A DNA stretch of 64,000 nt from Lonicera japonica. Lineage: Eukaryota; Streptophyta; Magnoliopsida; Dipsacales; Caprifoliaceae. Each line of letters begins with the position of its first letter. Position 1 is the stretch's first letter. The notes under the pieces were generated by a model that saw only the letters and a list, made by a program, of their open reading frames with translations, did not search any database and was not told where the DNA came from. Of the stretch, positions 36,001 through 47,026 are shown one piece after another. The stretch is from assembly GCA_021464415.1 (NCBI GenBank), contig CM038464.1, positions 56,533,328 through 56,597,327 of the forward strand, read 5' to 3'. The position numbers were made by a program, and so were the translations under genes.

Positions 36001-39000
36001 GTTCGATAAGACGCTTGCTTTACCTTTCTTGATTTCTTTTTTTCTCTTAAACTCTATATGCACGTGGTAGGTACCGTCTCTCTCTGTTTACTAGATGGAA
36101 GCAAAGGGGAATGTATGCAGCATGCATTTGGATTGTTCAATTGCTTTTGGTTCTTAGCAAAATGGATTCAGTCTTCATCTATGTTCCTGAATTTTATTTG
36201 GAAACTCTGGTAGGTAGATCTTTCCTTTACAATAGCATCTTTGACTTCTCTTGGGCGTAACCAATTAATCTTTAAATTTTCTCATAGTTACGCATCATTT
36301 ATTGCAAGAATAGTTAAGAGTAGTTTAATTACTAGGTTATCCTAACCCTCTCGTATTGGCTACACAAGTTTTATATGTTGGAAGAAAAAGGAAACTAGGG
36401 CTCCGTTTGGTAACAAGATGGAAAATGATAGATTGATAGGAAAAACAAACGATTTTTGTGAGAAGTTGGAAATTAAGTTGAGAGATGTGGTATGATGTTC
36501 TCTTACTTTTTTGTTTTTTCCATGGAAAAAATTTCTTTGGGTGGTAGTGAAGAAATTTTTTCACATAAAATAAAGGAGAATGGAGGACATCTACTCATAA
36601 GAATGAATATGAGATGGAGAGCATCTCACCAGTCACCACATCACTCAACTTATTTTCCAATTTCTCACATAAATCAATTGTTTTTCCTATCATTCTCTGT
36701 TTTGTCATCAAAGGGAGCCTAATTCAATCTGACTAATTAGTAAAACATACTATGCATTTAGGTATAAATGATTAGATTTTGTTACGTCAAGTTCTAGGAT
36801 ATATAGTTCCAGCTTTTTATTGCACACTTGTTTGTTCTTAGTTTCTGTAATCCACTTTTTGAAATTCTGTTATTAAATCTCTGCCTTACTTTTTAATGGT
36901 TACTTGTTTACACTATTTGCAGGTTGACTGCTTCCATGTGTTACGTAAGAGTGATCCTCCATTTGTCCCCGCTGCAATATTCATCAAGCAAGGGCTGGCT
37001 TCTTTTGTATGTCTAGTTGTCTTCTTCGGCTGTTAATAATGCTCTAATTATTAAATTTGTACCTGCTGCAGTTTTCAGTTTACATATGGAAAATATGGAT
37101 GTACTTGTGTGTAAGCTTTTTGGTCTATTGTTAGATATTTCTATTTATATGCGAATCGTAAATCCTCATCAGGAGTTGTCCTTGGGGGTTAGGTAGGTAT
37201 TATACAACAAGCATATACAAACACGTGTGTTTCTCTGTTCATTCTTAAAAGAGGTATTATAAGAGCCTTTAAAACAATCAGTGGGGTGGGTTCAGTAATA
37301 ATGTATTATAAGAGGCAATGAAAAATACTTGGCTTTTCTATAAGAATTGATGAACAACTGACTACAACTCCCCAAATAAAGCATTTATAATTTGCCCTTG
37401 CAATCCTGACTACAAAAAAACAACACAGAAGGCTTGTCATAAACTTTGCAGTAGAAGTAGAAAAGCAGACCCTTGTATTTAGGGTCACTTTGCGTCAAAT
37501 GAACCGTTCTTGCATTTAGATCCCCTGTTCCTTTTTTTTTTCTTCCATGGGGAAATCCTGCACCGAGTTTGACTGAGTTGCTCTCTCTCTCTCTCTCTCT
37601 AAATCAATAGACAGTTTGAATTCCATGTAAGTTAGTTTTGGTTGTGTTGTTGATCAGGTTACTTTTGTTGCGACCCACTTCAATGATCCAAGGATATCAA
37701 GTGCGGAATTGAGGGATCTTCTTCTCCAATCTATATCTGTGTTGGTACAATACAAGGATTTTTTAGCTGCTTTTGAGAGCAACGAAGCAGCAACTCAAAG
37801 CATGCCAAGAGCATTGTTGTCAGCATTTGATAACAGATCCTGGATCCCTGTTACAAATATATTTCTGCGGTTGTGCAAGGGTTCTGGCTTTGGTTCTTCT
37901 AAGCATGGAGAATCTTCATCATCTTCTGTTGCTTTTCAGGTGATATGGTCATTACTTCTGTAAAACTTCTATTTTGTTTTTGTGGTTTTTTTTTTTTTTT
38001 TGACTTTACCCCTGATTCTTAATGCACAATTTTCTTTACCCCCTGGTTACATAATCATTAAACTTTGTCAATGCATGCGGGGAATCTCAAAGAATTACGT
38101 AAAAATGTGGGCAGTTTCTAAGTTTTTTAACGTAATCCTTTGACTTAACCGGACGTTTTTATTTAATTCTTGAGATTCCCCTGCATGTAGAGGGCAAAGT
38201 TTAATGATTATGAAAGTAGGGGGTAAGTCGAATTTTGCATATACAATGAGGGGCAAAGTAAAAAAGGTCCCTTTTTTTGGGACCTTTTGTCTCTAAATTA
38301 CTTAAAGTGCAACTCTGATGCTTAATTTTTGGTGCTTTTGGATTTTCTAAATAAAGGAATTGTTGCGGGAAGCTTGCATCCTGGATGAAGAATTATTCTC
38401 AGGGTTTCTCAACCGCCTGTTTAACACCCTTAGCTGGGCGATGACTGAGTTTTCATTTTCAATTCGAGAAATGCAGGAAAAATACAAGGTAGAATGTCCT
38501 TCAAGTATGGATTGTGTTTAGAAAGTTTCTAAAAATATTACAATTTTAGATGTATGTTGTTTGATGTGATGCATGATAGAGCTTGTGAAAGCATCTACCC
38601 TTGAAGGCTTTTTACAATAGTTTATGTTTGATGTCAACTGGGGACATTTTTTTTTCTCTTTCTGGTTCTCAAAGATATGAGTTGGCGGCGTATGAATTGA
38701 TTAGGGTTGCATAGAAATGTACTTGTGGGTAGTTTGTTTCAAAATTCAATTTCTTGTTCTTGTAGACCACTGATCCATTATTTTTAAACATGTTAGTGTC
38801 CATTTGATAACAAAGTTGGCAAATGATTGGAAAAACAATTAATTTTTATGAGAAGTTGGGAAAAGAGGAGTAATTTGGTGTGATATCTTCCATCTTTTCC
38901 TTATTTTTTGTGGAATTTTTTTATTATCTACCGCCCAAAGAATTTTATTCTTCGGAAATCTTAGAAGGTAATAGAATATGTCACGAAATCAGTCACATAT

Positions 39001-41984
39001 TTTTCCAACCTACTTCTCATAAAAATCAATGGCTCTTCCAATTTTGTTCCAACTTTTTATCAAACAGACCATTAAAGTTTGTGGTTCCCAATCTATAAAA
39101 AAGGAAAAGAAAAAAGGAATGATATGTTGCTCTTTTGTCACATGTCAGTGCTGGTCAGTTTCTGGAATGATAGCTTGCTAATTAATCCTGATTTCATTAG
39201 GCTCTTGGGTTGTTTACTTGTCCAAAATTTCCAGAGATATATCTACATGTGAATAATATTCATATTTACATAAATTTGTTAACATTCCACTTGGACAGAT
39301 TTCTATCCCGACAATTGTAGTAGGGTTTGAACCTGGTTCCCAAGTAGATCCCGAAGTTCCCACGGCCAAAGTAGATACTGATTGAAATACTATTTATGCG
39401 CGAAGTTTCCCATCTTTTGGTTCCCTTTGCTTTCTCTGGAAGTAGATAACATATTTTGAACTAACTTGATCCTATTTACCACATCATCTTGTTTTACAAT
39501 TGCTTGTGAACATCCGTTGCAGGTCATGGAGTTCCAGCAAAGGAAATGCAGTGTTATATTTGACCTCTCATGCAATCTTGCAAGGGTATTGGAGTTTTGC
39601 ACCCGTGAAATCCCTCAAGCCTTCCTTTCAGGGGCAGATACAAATATGCGTAGGCTCATTGAGTTGATCGTCTTTATCCTAAATCACCTGACTTCAGTGG
39701 CAGATCCCGAGTTTTTTGACTTGTAAGTTTAGATTTTCATCTGTTAACCTATCCATAGGGGTATAGTTGGCTATTTGAATATTTTATCGGAATGGATATT
39801 CGGAAGAGTCTTCCAATAGCTCTTTTAAAATCCGAGAAGATAGATACGGATAATGAGAGTATTCGACGCGGATAACCTGTATCCGAGGCAGATTATCCAT
39901 ACTAGAACTTGTGGCACACTGGGTGCATGTGCAACATCATACCTAGTAATTTCTTACACGTAGATTTTTGGAGAACATTAAATGTATGTGGTGGCATTTG
40001 GTCAAGTGGTGATAACGTATGTTCTTCATGTTTGAGGTTATGAGGTCAAATCATAGTTGAACTACTACTTTTATTTCTAAAGCATGAAGGAATTTTTTTT
40101 AATTTCAAGTGCATACAAAACCTCTCGCGTATAGTAATGGATATGCGGATATCTGTTTTTCTTGTTACCCTTATATGCTTTAATGCATATACGTATATAA
40201 TTTATATCTATTTTATGTGTGTATATATATATTTATTCTCCAAGTAATCCTATAGATGAAAATAGTTGAACTTGCTATCCTAAGGGATATAAATAAGAAT
40301 TTGGATAGCTTCTTTTAAACAAGATATGGAAATGGATAGTATAGTATCTCTGCTCCATTTACACTCCTACCCATCCAACGCTTTAGGCAACATCTTGTGT
40401 TTTTCCTGTCATCTAAGAAAAATAATATCCTTTGAGGCATTTCTATGATATCTATGAAAATGACCAAGAATCCAAGATCCATCTCACGTGAGTGGTTGAA
40501 GATTATTTTTATTTCTCATTCTTATGCTTTGTTATTACTGCAGGACACTTAGAAGACCTGGTCAACCTTCGGAGAAAGTAAACAGAGGCATGATTTTAGC
40601 GCCGCTTGCTGGCATAATCTTAAATCTGTTGGATGCTAATGCAGTGAATGACTGCAGGGAGAAGAATGATATGTTAGGGGTATTTGCAAGTATGGACTGC
40701 CTCGATACTGTTCTTTGTGGATTTCAGTATCTCTTAGACTACAATTGGGTTAGTACTTTCTTCTCCGTTCTCGTAATCTTTTCACATTGATGAGAGTTTT
40801 CCACTGCAATTGATTTTCACAGGCAACACTTAACAGAATTCTGGATTTTTTCATCAAATGCCTGTCCCCCCCAAATGATTTGTCCCAATTTTGGTTTTAG
40901 CTTCCTGTGGATTTCCATGTTTTTGAAGTGGCAATCACTCTTGACTGTCTGGTTTTTAGCATCACGAATGAATAATACTAGACAAGAAAGGTAGATAAAA
41001 GGTTGGCACACGTGTCTATTATTTTAGTTACAGAATTGGATATTACCTTACATGACCTGGATGAACAATCAAATGATTGAAACATAAAGTTGTGTAAAAT
41101 AAGTTTGCACTTGAGCTTGTAGTCAGCAGTAAGTGGCACCCCTCTAAAATTGATGAGGTAAGTTTCACCACATAAGTAAACACAAAGGAGTATTTCTCAA
41201 GATCCAAAGCGAAAGCAATTCTTCTTAGAGGGATCGAGGGCAACTGGGTGCAGTTTAAACAATCCCTCCAAAAGATGGTTGATAGGGAATGGTTACCCCC
41301 ATTTGTGTAGCCCATTACCATTTCCTTATAAATTTGTATGCCTAGCATTATAGTGACTGAATTATCACTTCTAAAATAATGTAAATCATCGCTCTTGAAT
41401 GACCTGTTTTAAACTACAGAAATGCTAGATACACAAATTTGGTACATAATGATGTGCCAGAGATTGGTCTAAGCATATAGGACACACCACTTGCATGCTA
41501 AATTATTGTCTGACCACTGAGCAGATAACTGAAGCATTATCTTGTGTACTAACTTTTTTGCATACCATCAGTTTTATCACCATTATATTCTTAACTCTCT
41601 CTTGGATAGCCTATACTATTTTAAGCTTTAAAATTTGTCCTCTTTAACACTAATTCTTAACTTTGTACCGATTACCAGGCTGGATCATTCAGTGGTGATG
41701 CGTATCTTGCAAAACTCAAGGAGCTCGAGGAATTCTTGACTCTCCTAATTTCTCATGCCACCGAATCACGGGCAGTTACTCGAATTGGATTCGAGGCAGA
41801 AACAGGGGGAGACGATAGCGTGTGCTGCATCTGTTATGCACGTGATGCAGATGCGAAGTTTGTACCCTGCTCGCACATATCTTGCTTTGGCTGCATATCA
41901 AGGCATCTCCTCAATTGCCATAGATGTTTCTTTTGCAATGCAACTGTTGTCCAAGTTGATCAGATCGAGTCGAAGACTGCATAA
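27047..41984 (+). CDS. RKP: RKP/KPC1-type RING E3 ubiquitin ligase with SPRY domain
   Basis: Arabidopsis RKP (RELATED TO KPC1) is a RING E3 ligase linked to turnover of KRP/ICK cell-cycle inhibitors and to geminivirus C4 response. Ten coding exons with GT-AG borders and matching phases: 27047-28546, 30146-30976, 32004-32164, 36071-36209, 36923-37006, 37658-37939, 38357-38488, 39523-39722, 40544-40748, 41679-41984. They join to 1,279 residues without a stop, about the length of Arabidopsis RKP (about 1,280). Residues 110-270 form a SPRY domain (WKGKWMYEV, GWATLSCPF, GDVIGCCIDLD, FYRNGVSLGVAF). Residues 1227-1264 form the RING: C-x2-C-x11-C-x-H-x2-C-x2-C-x10-C-x2-C (CICYARDADAKFVPCSH, FGC, CHRCFFC). 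The start (MAEDGLRIGGLSSGLAV) matches the family N-terminus. The large third intron carries an hAT element and a LINE piece. It looks intact. Confidence 0.96.
28630..28765 (-). mobile_element. SINE-like fragment in RKP intron 1
   Basis: On the - strand it reads AAAGTGATAGTGTTGTTAAT, ATGTGTTCTTCATATTTGAG, then GTGGGCTCAAATCCCA, a B-box-like end. The middle block ATGTTCTTCATGTTTGAG is shared with the copy at 39985-40110, so the two belong to one family. Confidence 0.55.
29015..29420. repeat. Diverged repeats in RKP intron 1
   Basis: GAATAAATAAGTGCTCGCTTCTG (29021), GAATAAGTAAATAAGTACCCACTTCTG (29132) and GAATGAACAAATAAGTGCTCCTTTCT (29370) are three related blocks, each followed by a similar ...CACATTTGTGGG/CACCTCTGTGGA-type stretch. 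It is a tandem-like array with irregular spacing. Function is not evident. Confidence 0.5.
31115..31230 (+). mobile_element. tRNA-derived SINE-like fragment in RKP intron 2
   Basis: TGTAGCACAATGGTGGTGC (A-box-like, 31121) is followed about 40 bases later by AAGGTTCAAGTCTCATTG (B-box-like, 31172). The A-box fits TRGYNNANNGG. There is no tRNA fold. Confidence 0.55.
32776..33912 (-). mobile_element. Defective hAT transposon in RKP intron 3
   Basis: The ends are CAATGTTCTAAAAATCG (32776) and its near-perfect inverse CGATTTTTAGAACACTG (to 33912). acctaatc (32768-32775) and acctattc (33913-33920) form an 8-bp duplication with one mismatch. Many subterminal GCCGAT/ATCGGC words lie at both ends, typical of hAT transposase-binding repeats. 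At 1,137 bp it is an internal-deletion derivative that retains only the end of the transposase on the - strand. The duplicated phrase GCTCAAACCTTAAACCT occurs just left (32756) and right (33982) of it. Confidence 0.85.
33113..33421 (-). pseudogene. hAT transposase C-terminal tail, remnant
   Basis: This frame has 102 codons and ends RVNDGYGEEEYEL. The second half (RRSARNAANAEVPIHVPVV, then a long Glu/Asp/Ser stretch) resembles the acidic tails that follow the dimerisation domain in plant hAT transposases. The BED finger, catalytic region and dimerisation domain are absent from the element, so it cannot be active. Homology is from composition and context. Confidence 0.6.
34110..35240 (+). pseudogene. 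L1-type LINE fragment (RT and zf-RVT remnants) in RKP intron 3
   Basis: Reverse-transcriptase-like blocks are visible but frameshifted: KTSGLDGFIIYLSRESG and ETVKEDSFKVFRDFF (34360-34480) end at a stop, and the reading continues in another frame as YICLTPKSACSLKLKDY and IPISLITCLHNCLAEVL (34490-34605). Near 34800-34860, VVGAERIRFWEDIGVGEVFL matches the zf-RVT region that follows RT in plant LINEs. The T-rich 35090-35240 stretch is probably its 3' UTR. It is in the same direction as RKP and clearly dead. Confidence 0.75.
36399..36719. mobile_element. Tourist-like MITE in RKP intron 4
   Basis: Ends GGCTCCGTTTGGTAACAAGA and (on the - strand) GGCTCCCTTTGATGACAAAA. The flanks are TAG (36396-36398) and TAA (36720-36722), a target duplication with one change. 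The interior shares GTTGAGAGATGTGGTATGATG-type blocks with the elements at 10740 and 23754. Confidence 0.75.
38796..39071. mobile_element. Tourist-like MITE in RKP intron 7
   Basis: Ends GTGTCCATTTGATAACAAAG and (on the - strand) TGGTCTGTTTGATAAAAAGT, flanked by TTA (38793-38795 and 39072-39074). The arms also pair through TTTTTATGAGAAGTTGG. It has no coding region. Confidence 0.7.
39985..40110 (+). mobile_element. SINE-like fragment in RKP intron 8
   Basis: TTTGGTCAAGTGGTGATAAC (A-box-like) is followed by ATGTTCTTCATGTTTGAGG and GAGGTCAAATCATAG (B-box-like). It is the same family as 28630-28765, in the opposite orientation. Confidence 0.6.
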
Positions 41985-42199
41985 AATCTGGCGATTTTTC
42001 TCTGTTTTTAGGAGCTGTTAGGCAATTGAATCGTAAGCAATGGAGTGGATTAGGTGGTTTAAAATTGTAGAAATGAAAGTTGCGACAGGAAAAAAGGGAT
42101 ATATATATATACATACATAAAAGAAATGTTATGTTTAGATGGAGTTGGCTCCTCTCTATTATCCCTTTCTCCCAATTTTCGCCAATGCCTTCCATTTTA

Positions 42200-42480
42200 A
42201 GGGTTAAATAGATGAAATTTTTTATGAAACTTGGTGGAGATGATATCGTACTAAGTTGATCATCTCCACGAAATTTCAACAAGAAACTCCAACTGGAAGT
42301 GGGTGTAATAAAATTTGATGCTTATATTCATTATTATTCATTGAAATTTTAGATGATCATCTCACCCACTTTTAAATTAATTTTTTTGATAAAATTTTGT
42401 AGAGATGATCGACCCGTTATAGAGATCATTTCTATCAAATATAATGGTAAATATCATCTATTTAGCTCTTGAAAAAGAGG
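42200..42480. repeat. Foldback-family repeat after RKP
   Basis: Two arms: GAAATTTTTTATGAAACTTGG with GGAGATGATATCG on the left, and GATAAAATTTTGTAGAGATGATC on the right, with inverted ATCATCTCC / GAAATTT blocks between. It lies within a few hundred bases of the RKP stop codon, so it may be in the 3' UTR or just beyond. Confidence 0.5.
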
Positions 42481-43129
42481 GCATTGAGGGAATTGAATGA
42501 AAAGGGTAATGGAAAGGAGTCAAGTCTCATTTAGATGCATTTTTTCTAGAAATATAATTATTATGACTACATAAATATTAGTGTCTATAATTGGGTTTTC
42601 TTTTACTTTTTTTGTTGAGGTGAAAAATGCCTTGGGTCTAGGAAGTAAAATTTGTGGAAGTTTGATTTAGATTTTTGTAGGCAAGGCTAAAGGGGCATTA
42701 TTTTGTAAATATGAGATGTAAATGGAATAGAAAATCTTCTCCATCTTTAGAAAATATTTAGTACACCTAGTTTATCACCGCATGACACGCACAGACAAAT
42801 GTGTTTATTTAATCTTACATTTTATCTGGCCAAGTTAGGGTACCTGCGACTACGATATTATTTGGGCTTTCGACGCTGGTTGAATTTTTCTTGCAGTAAA
42901 TGAATGATTGCATTCGGCCGCCTCAATTTTTTTTTGACTCCAGCATACTAAGTTAACTTGACGTCAAAATTTTTCTATTTTTTGTTTTTGTTCTGTTAAG
43001 TTTTCTATTTTTCTCATTTTTTTTTGAGGAAATATAATTGTTTATTAGCAAAGAATGTGTGAAAAAGTGGATCAAATGATATTTATCACCTCTACGAACA
43101 CCATAATCCCTCAGCCAACTAACTTTTAA

Positions 43130-43270
43130 GGGCTCCGTTTAATAATATAAAAGGATGAAAATTGATAACAAAAATAATTAATTTATTTGAAAATTGAAAT
43201 CTGAGTTGATGTGATGTGGTTTACAATAATTTGAACAAATTCTTTGAATGGTATTTGGTAACACTATTAA
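43130..43270. mobile_element. Left-end fragment of a Tourist-like MITE
   Basis: GGGCTCCGTTTAATAATATA followed by AAAATAATTAATTTATTTG and GAGTTGATGTGATGTGG matches the left half of the 36399 element. No matching right end was found. Confidence 0.5.
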
Positions 43271-43699
43271 AAGATACTGTAGATACTGTTAGACAAATAT
43301 AATAGGTATTGTGGAACAAAATTTATACAAGATCGTTTACGGAAAGAAGGTAATTGCTTCTTTAAAATTTTTAAATTCAAGAATTGGATCCTAATTTTTT
43401 TCATTTTAAAGATACTTCTCTTTGGTACAATAGATTGCACGTGGGGAGAGAAATTACACTACATCGACTTTTGGTGCAATAAGAAAAAACGTAAATTATA
43501 GTAAATATCTTATTCTAATCAAATTGCAGAGAATGTCCCATGCTAAAAGTTCAAGTGTGATTACCAGCTATTGTTACCGTATATTTTGTTAGTATTATTA
43601 CAGTTACTGTATTGTTTTATTTTATTTAGTCAAAACAAAGATTTTATTAATCTAATTTATTTTCCTTATTTATTTACTTCCTTTCCCTTTTCTTTCCTA

Positions 43700-43830
43700 T
43701 ATTACTACTTTACAGTGTGTTTGTGTCCTATATATACCTATCGTGGAATTTTTGTAACTACACAATTATCGAATACTATTTCATATTTTATAATTCTATT
43801 TTTTTCAAGTACCCACAATTCCAATCAAAC
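43700..43830 (+). promoter_or_regulatory. Core promoter and leader of the IST1-like gene
   Basis: CTATATATACC (about 43729-43739) is a good TATA-like box, placed about 95 bases before the ATG at 43831. The leader between them is AT-rich with short polyT runs. The start site is inferred. Confidence 0.45.
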
Positions 43831-46800
43831 ATGTTTAAAACAAGTTTATGCGCAAAAAAAGTTTCAGACATGTTTGAGAATTTATTTGGATGGAGAAAAG
43901 CCTCCAAATGGTAATTTTATTTCATTATTATATCTATGTTCTCGTTGGTTTGTGCATTAATGGAGTAGTAAAACCTTTTATTGAGTTAATTTTTTTTTGT
44001 GCAGTAAGAAATTGATTAAAAGTGTTCAGTGTCGACTCAAACTGCATAAAAAAAAGAGGTGTTATATGGTTAAACAATTGCGCCAGGAGGTGGCTCAGCT
44101 TCTCAAATGTGGACATGGTCAAAGCGCCTTCGACCGGGTATTTTATTTTGTTCTTTATTAAATGTGATCAGAATCTAATGTTCTTAAATGTACCCATAAA
44201 CGAATTTTGTCTTCTCTCATTTAATTAACTTAAAGATACCCAATTCTAGGTTGATTTTTTTTATGAAAATTTGGTAGAAGTGATATAGTCAATCATCTCT
44301 ACAAAAATTCAAAATAAAAAAATCATTTATTTACCCCTCCAAATAGACGTCACTTCTTTTAGTTAAAGTGAAAAAATTTCTCTTTATAACCTAACTTCTA
44401 CAATATATATATATATATGGGGTACATATATCAAATCTCAATATAATTAATTCTAATTTTGTCGTCGCTAGTGATTCTAATAATAAAGTGTTGTTATTGT
44501 ACTTAAATATTTTATCACGAATGTTTTGTAAAAATGTGATCATGTAAGGAAATTTTCCCCTATTTTCCTTATTTAAATTGATTCTTATTATTGTGATATA
44601 TATGATGTGATGTGTGAGGAGTGTTTAGTTGCCTTTTTTATCTTGTTAATTGGTGATGATTTTATTTATTTAACTTTGGGTTGATTTTAATTGTACAGAT
44701 TTCCCCCCTAATATCATAGCTGGAATATTTTATTCTTTGTCATGAACCGTCATCTCTTTAATAAAAGAAAGTTTTATTTTTTTATGAAATTTGAACCTTC
44801 TATAAATCAAACAACAAAAGGCCACGCACAGCCAAAGCCCAATACACAAAGAAAGAAACAAATAAAACAACACAACCTCTAAGATTGTAGTCTTCGCTTG
44901 GTTAAAAAAAAAAATACTATAACGAAAAATATTTGCAGAATAAATTTATTAAATATGGATATATAATATATATCATTTACATAATTCCTGATTATAATAA
45001 ACCATAAAAAAAATAATTCTAAATAACAACATGAAAAATTTTGATTGGAAGAAACGACCATGGTTAAAAACTCATATATTTTCTCTTTTCTTAAATAAAT
45101 AACAAGCAAGAGAGAAATAAAAGACATTGGAGATCATAAAAAATAACCATGGTTGTATGTATATAGCCTAGATAGATATAAATTAAACATTTACATGTTT
45201 AATGAATTGAGGGTTATTTGAAAAATTGATTATGTCCCAAAAATAGAAACTGAACTTTAAATGTAAGTCTAGGTCCCCAAAATGAAACAATCGACTCTTA
45301 ATTTCGAACGTTTGAATCTTGATTTCATTGTTGCTATGGTTTAATACTTTGTTATAGCACATTTTGACACTAGATCTTGCTCAACTTATCAAAAAATTCC
45401 ATATTGTCAAAATTATTCACTATAATCATATTTTTTCTTAGCACACCCATCCCTTCCTCTTACATCCATGGTTCGAACCCTGAACGTATCCGTATATCGC
45501 TTGTATCAAAAAATATATTTATATTTTTCCCTTCGAACTTATTCAGGTGGAGCAGCTCTTCAAGGATGAGAGCATAGTAACAGTATATGAACTATTGGAT
45601 GATTACTGTGAATTTATCCTCACTCAACTTTCCTACATCCGCACCCACAAGTGTGCCTCTCCTCACCTCGATAGCGATATGGACTCTCAACTTTTGTTTT
45701 TCGTATTCTTGTTTGTTAGTAATCAAATCACACTAATATTGCGTTTTAATTCTTCTAATCAGAGACTGTCCCATCGATATCAATGAGGCCGTGTCAAGCC
45801 TTATATTTGCATCTGCAAGATGTGGGGGGCTTCCAGAACTAGCTGTGATTCGGAAGCTCTTTGGAGAACGGTATGGTCAGGGATTAGTAGAACTCGCCCT
45901 CGAGTTACTCCCCGGGAATCTTGTCAACAGCCAGGTAATCAACTCTTAAGTGTACTTCAAATAGTATAAACAAATATGTTCTTGAATGAATATCTGATCA
46001 AGATAAGAGACTGTGCTTTTTCTTTTTTTGGCATGCAGATAAGAGATAATCTCTCCATAAAGTTGGTATCTGATGAAGAGAAGCATCAATTAGTGGATGA
46101 AATTGCAAAGGATTACCTTCCAGAATATGAGCAGCAAAAACATCAGCCTGTACTTGTTTAGAATTTTTCTGTCATATTAAATGCGCGTGGTATAATAACT
46201 GTGCGTGTTTAATTAATTTATTTTAATACGCTTTAAAATCCTTCATTATATGAATATGCAGGTGGACAAAAGCGATGGTTATCAAGTACCTAATATTGAT
46301 GTTCCAACCAGTTATAAAAAGTATGAAGAATCTCAAGTAGAGGCAGAAGGGAAGATTGTACATGTTGATTTCTCCATGGAGGAAAAGAAGTTCTCTACAA
46401 GTCCACACGCATGTCCAAACATGATGAATTCTTCTACGCACAAAACATGGAAGGAAGGGGAAATGGACAAAGATTCTTCTTTGGAAACTTCATATCATAT
46501 ACGGGAGGAAATTATTTACCTTGATGACATTGAGGAGTTCCGATCACCAATGAGAAATGGAAAAGATGAAAGACATTTCGTGTTGAAATCAACAGGTATC
46601 CCCACGAGAGAGAAAATCTCATTAAATGATAAATCCGGGTCAAGAAGCTATAAAAAGAACGGAAAGGAAAATGCGAAAAGATTGAGGAAGAAGAGATCAT
46701 ATTCTTGGGCAAGAAACAGTTGTGTGAGGGACGTCGAATGTGCATTGTATTATAATGATACGAACATTAAATCAAATCATCCCAGGAAGCATCACAGGAA

Positions 46801-47026
46801 GATGGCCCGACCAATGGAAATGACGGAAAGCAAGCATCGTTATTTGAGGGCAGTGACCATGCCAAGTGAAAGGCCTAAAGATAGCGAAAGCGATAAAACG
46901 TTAAAGTCAAATTCATTCCCCATTAAACCTTCTCCTCCTCATGTTCACCCAAAGCTGCCAGATTATGATGAAGTAGCAGCTAAATTCATGGCTCTCAAGA
47001 AAGCAAATTTGCAGCAGAACAACTAG
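43831..47026 (+). CDS. IST1-like protein (ESCRT-III-associated regulator of Vps4)
   Basis: IST1-domain proteins bind ESCRT-III and Vps4/LIP5 and regulate sorting into multivesicular bodies. Six exons with GT-AG borders and consistent phases: 43831-43910, 44005-44137, 45547-45650, 45763-45934, 46039-46149, 46262-47026, giving 454 residues. Residues 1-200 hold the IST1 fold: KKLIKSVQCRLKLHKKKRC, VKQLRQEVAQLLKCGHGQ, VEQLFKDESIVTVYELLDDY, CPIDINEAVSSLIFASARCG, LPELAVIRKLFGERYGQG. The rest is a charged, basic, poorly conserved tail. The C-terminus HPKLPDYDEVAAKFMALKK is a MIT-interacting motif. The normal GQ(E/D)..AR.RVE junction is partly changed (GQSAFDR). It lies 1.8 kb downstream of RKP, same strand, with its own promoter. 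A gene number within the plant ISTL family cannot be given. Confidence 0.93.
44226..44400. repeat. Foldback-family repeat in IST1-like intron 2
   Basis: GGTTGATTTTTTTTATGAAAAT, AATCATCTCTACAAAAATTC, TTACCCCTCCAAATAGACG and TTTTAGTTAAAGTGAAAAAA match the right half of the 13922-14312 element in order. Confidence 0.6.
45425..45505 (-). mobile_element. SINE-like fragment just before IST1-like exon 3
   Basis: On the - strand, TTGATACAAGCGATATACGG is followed by CAGGGTTCGAACCATGGATG, with a perfect B-box GGTTCGAACC. It lies about 40 bases upstream of the exon 3 acceptor (45545-45546). Confidence 0.5.

Noticed and set aside
43571..43960. A 129-codon open frame overlapping the IST1-like exon 1
   Set aside because: It is in another frame from the IST1-like ATG at 43831, is hydrophobic and AT-driven, and matches nothing recognisable.
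27047..47026. RKP and the IST1-like gene as a co-regulated pair
   Set aside because: They are on the same strand but 1.8 kb apart, the second has its own TATA-like box, and their known roles differ.
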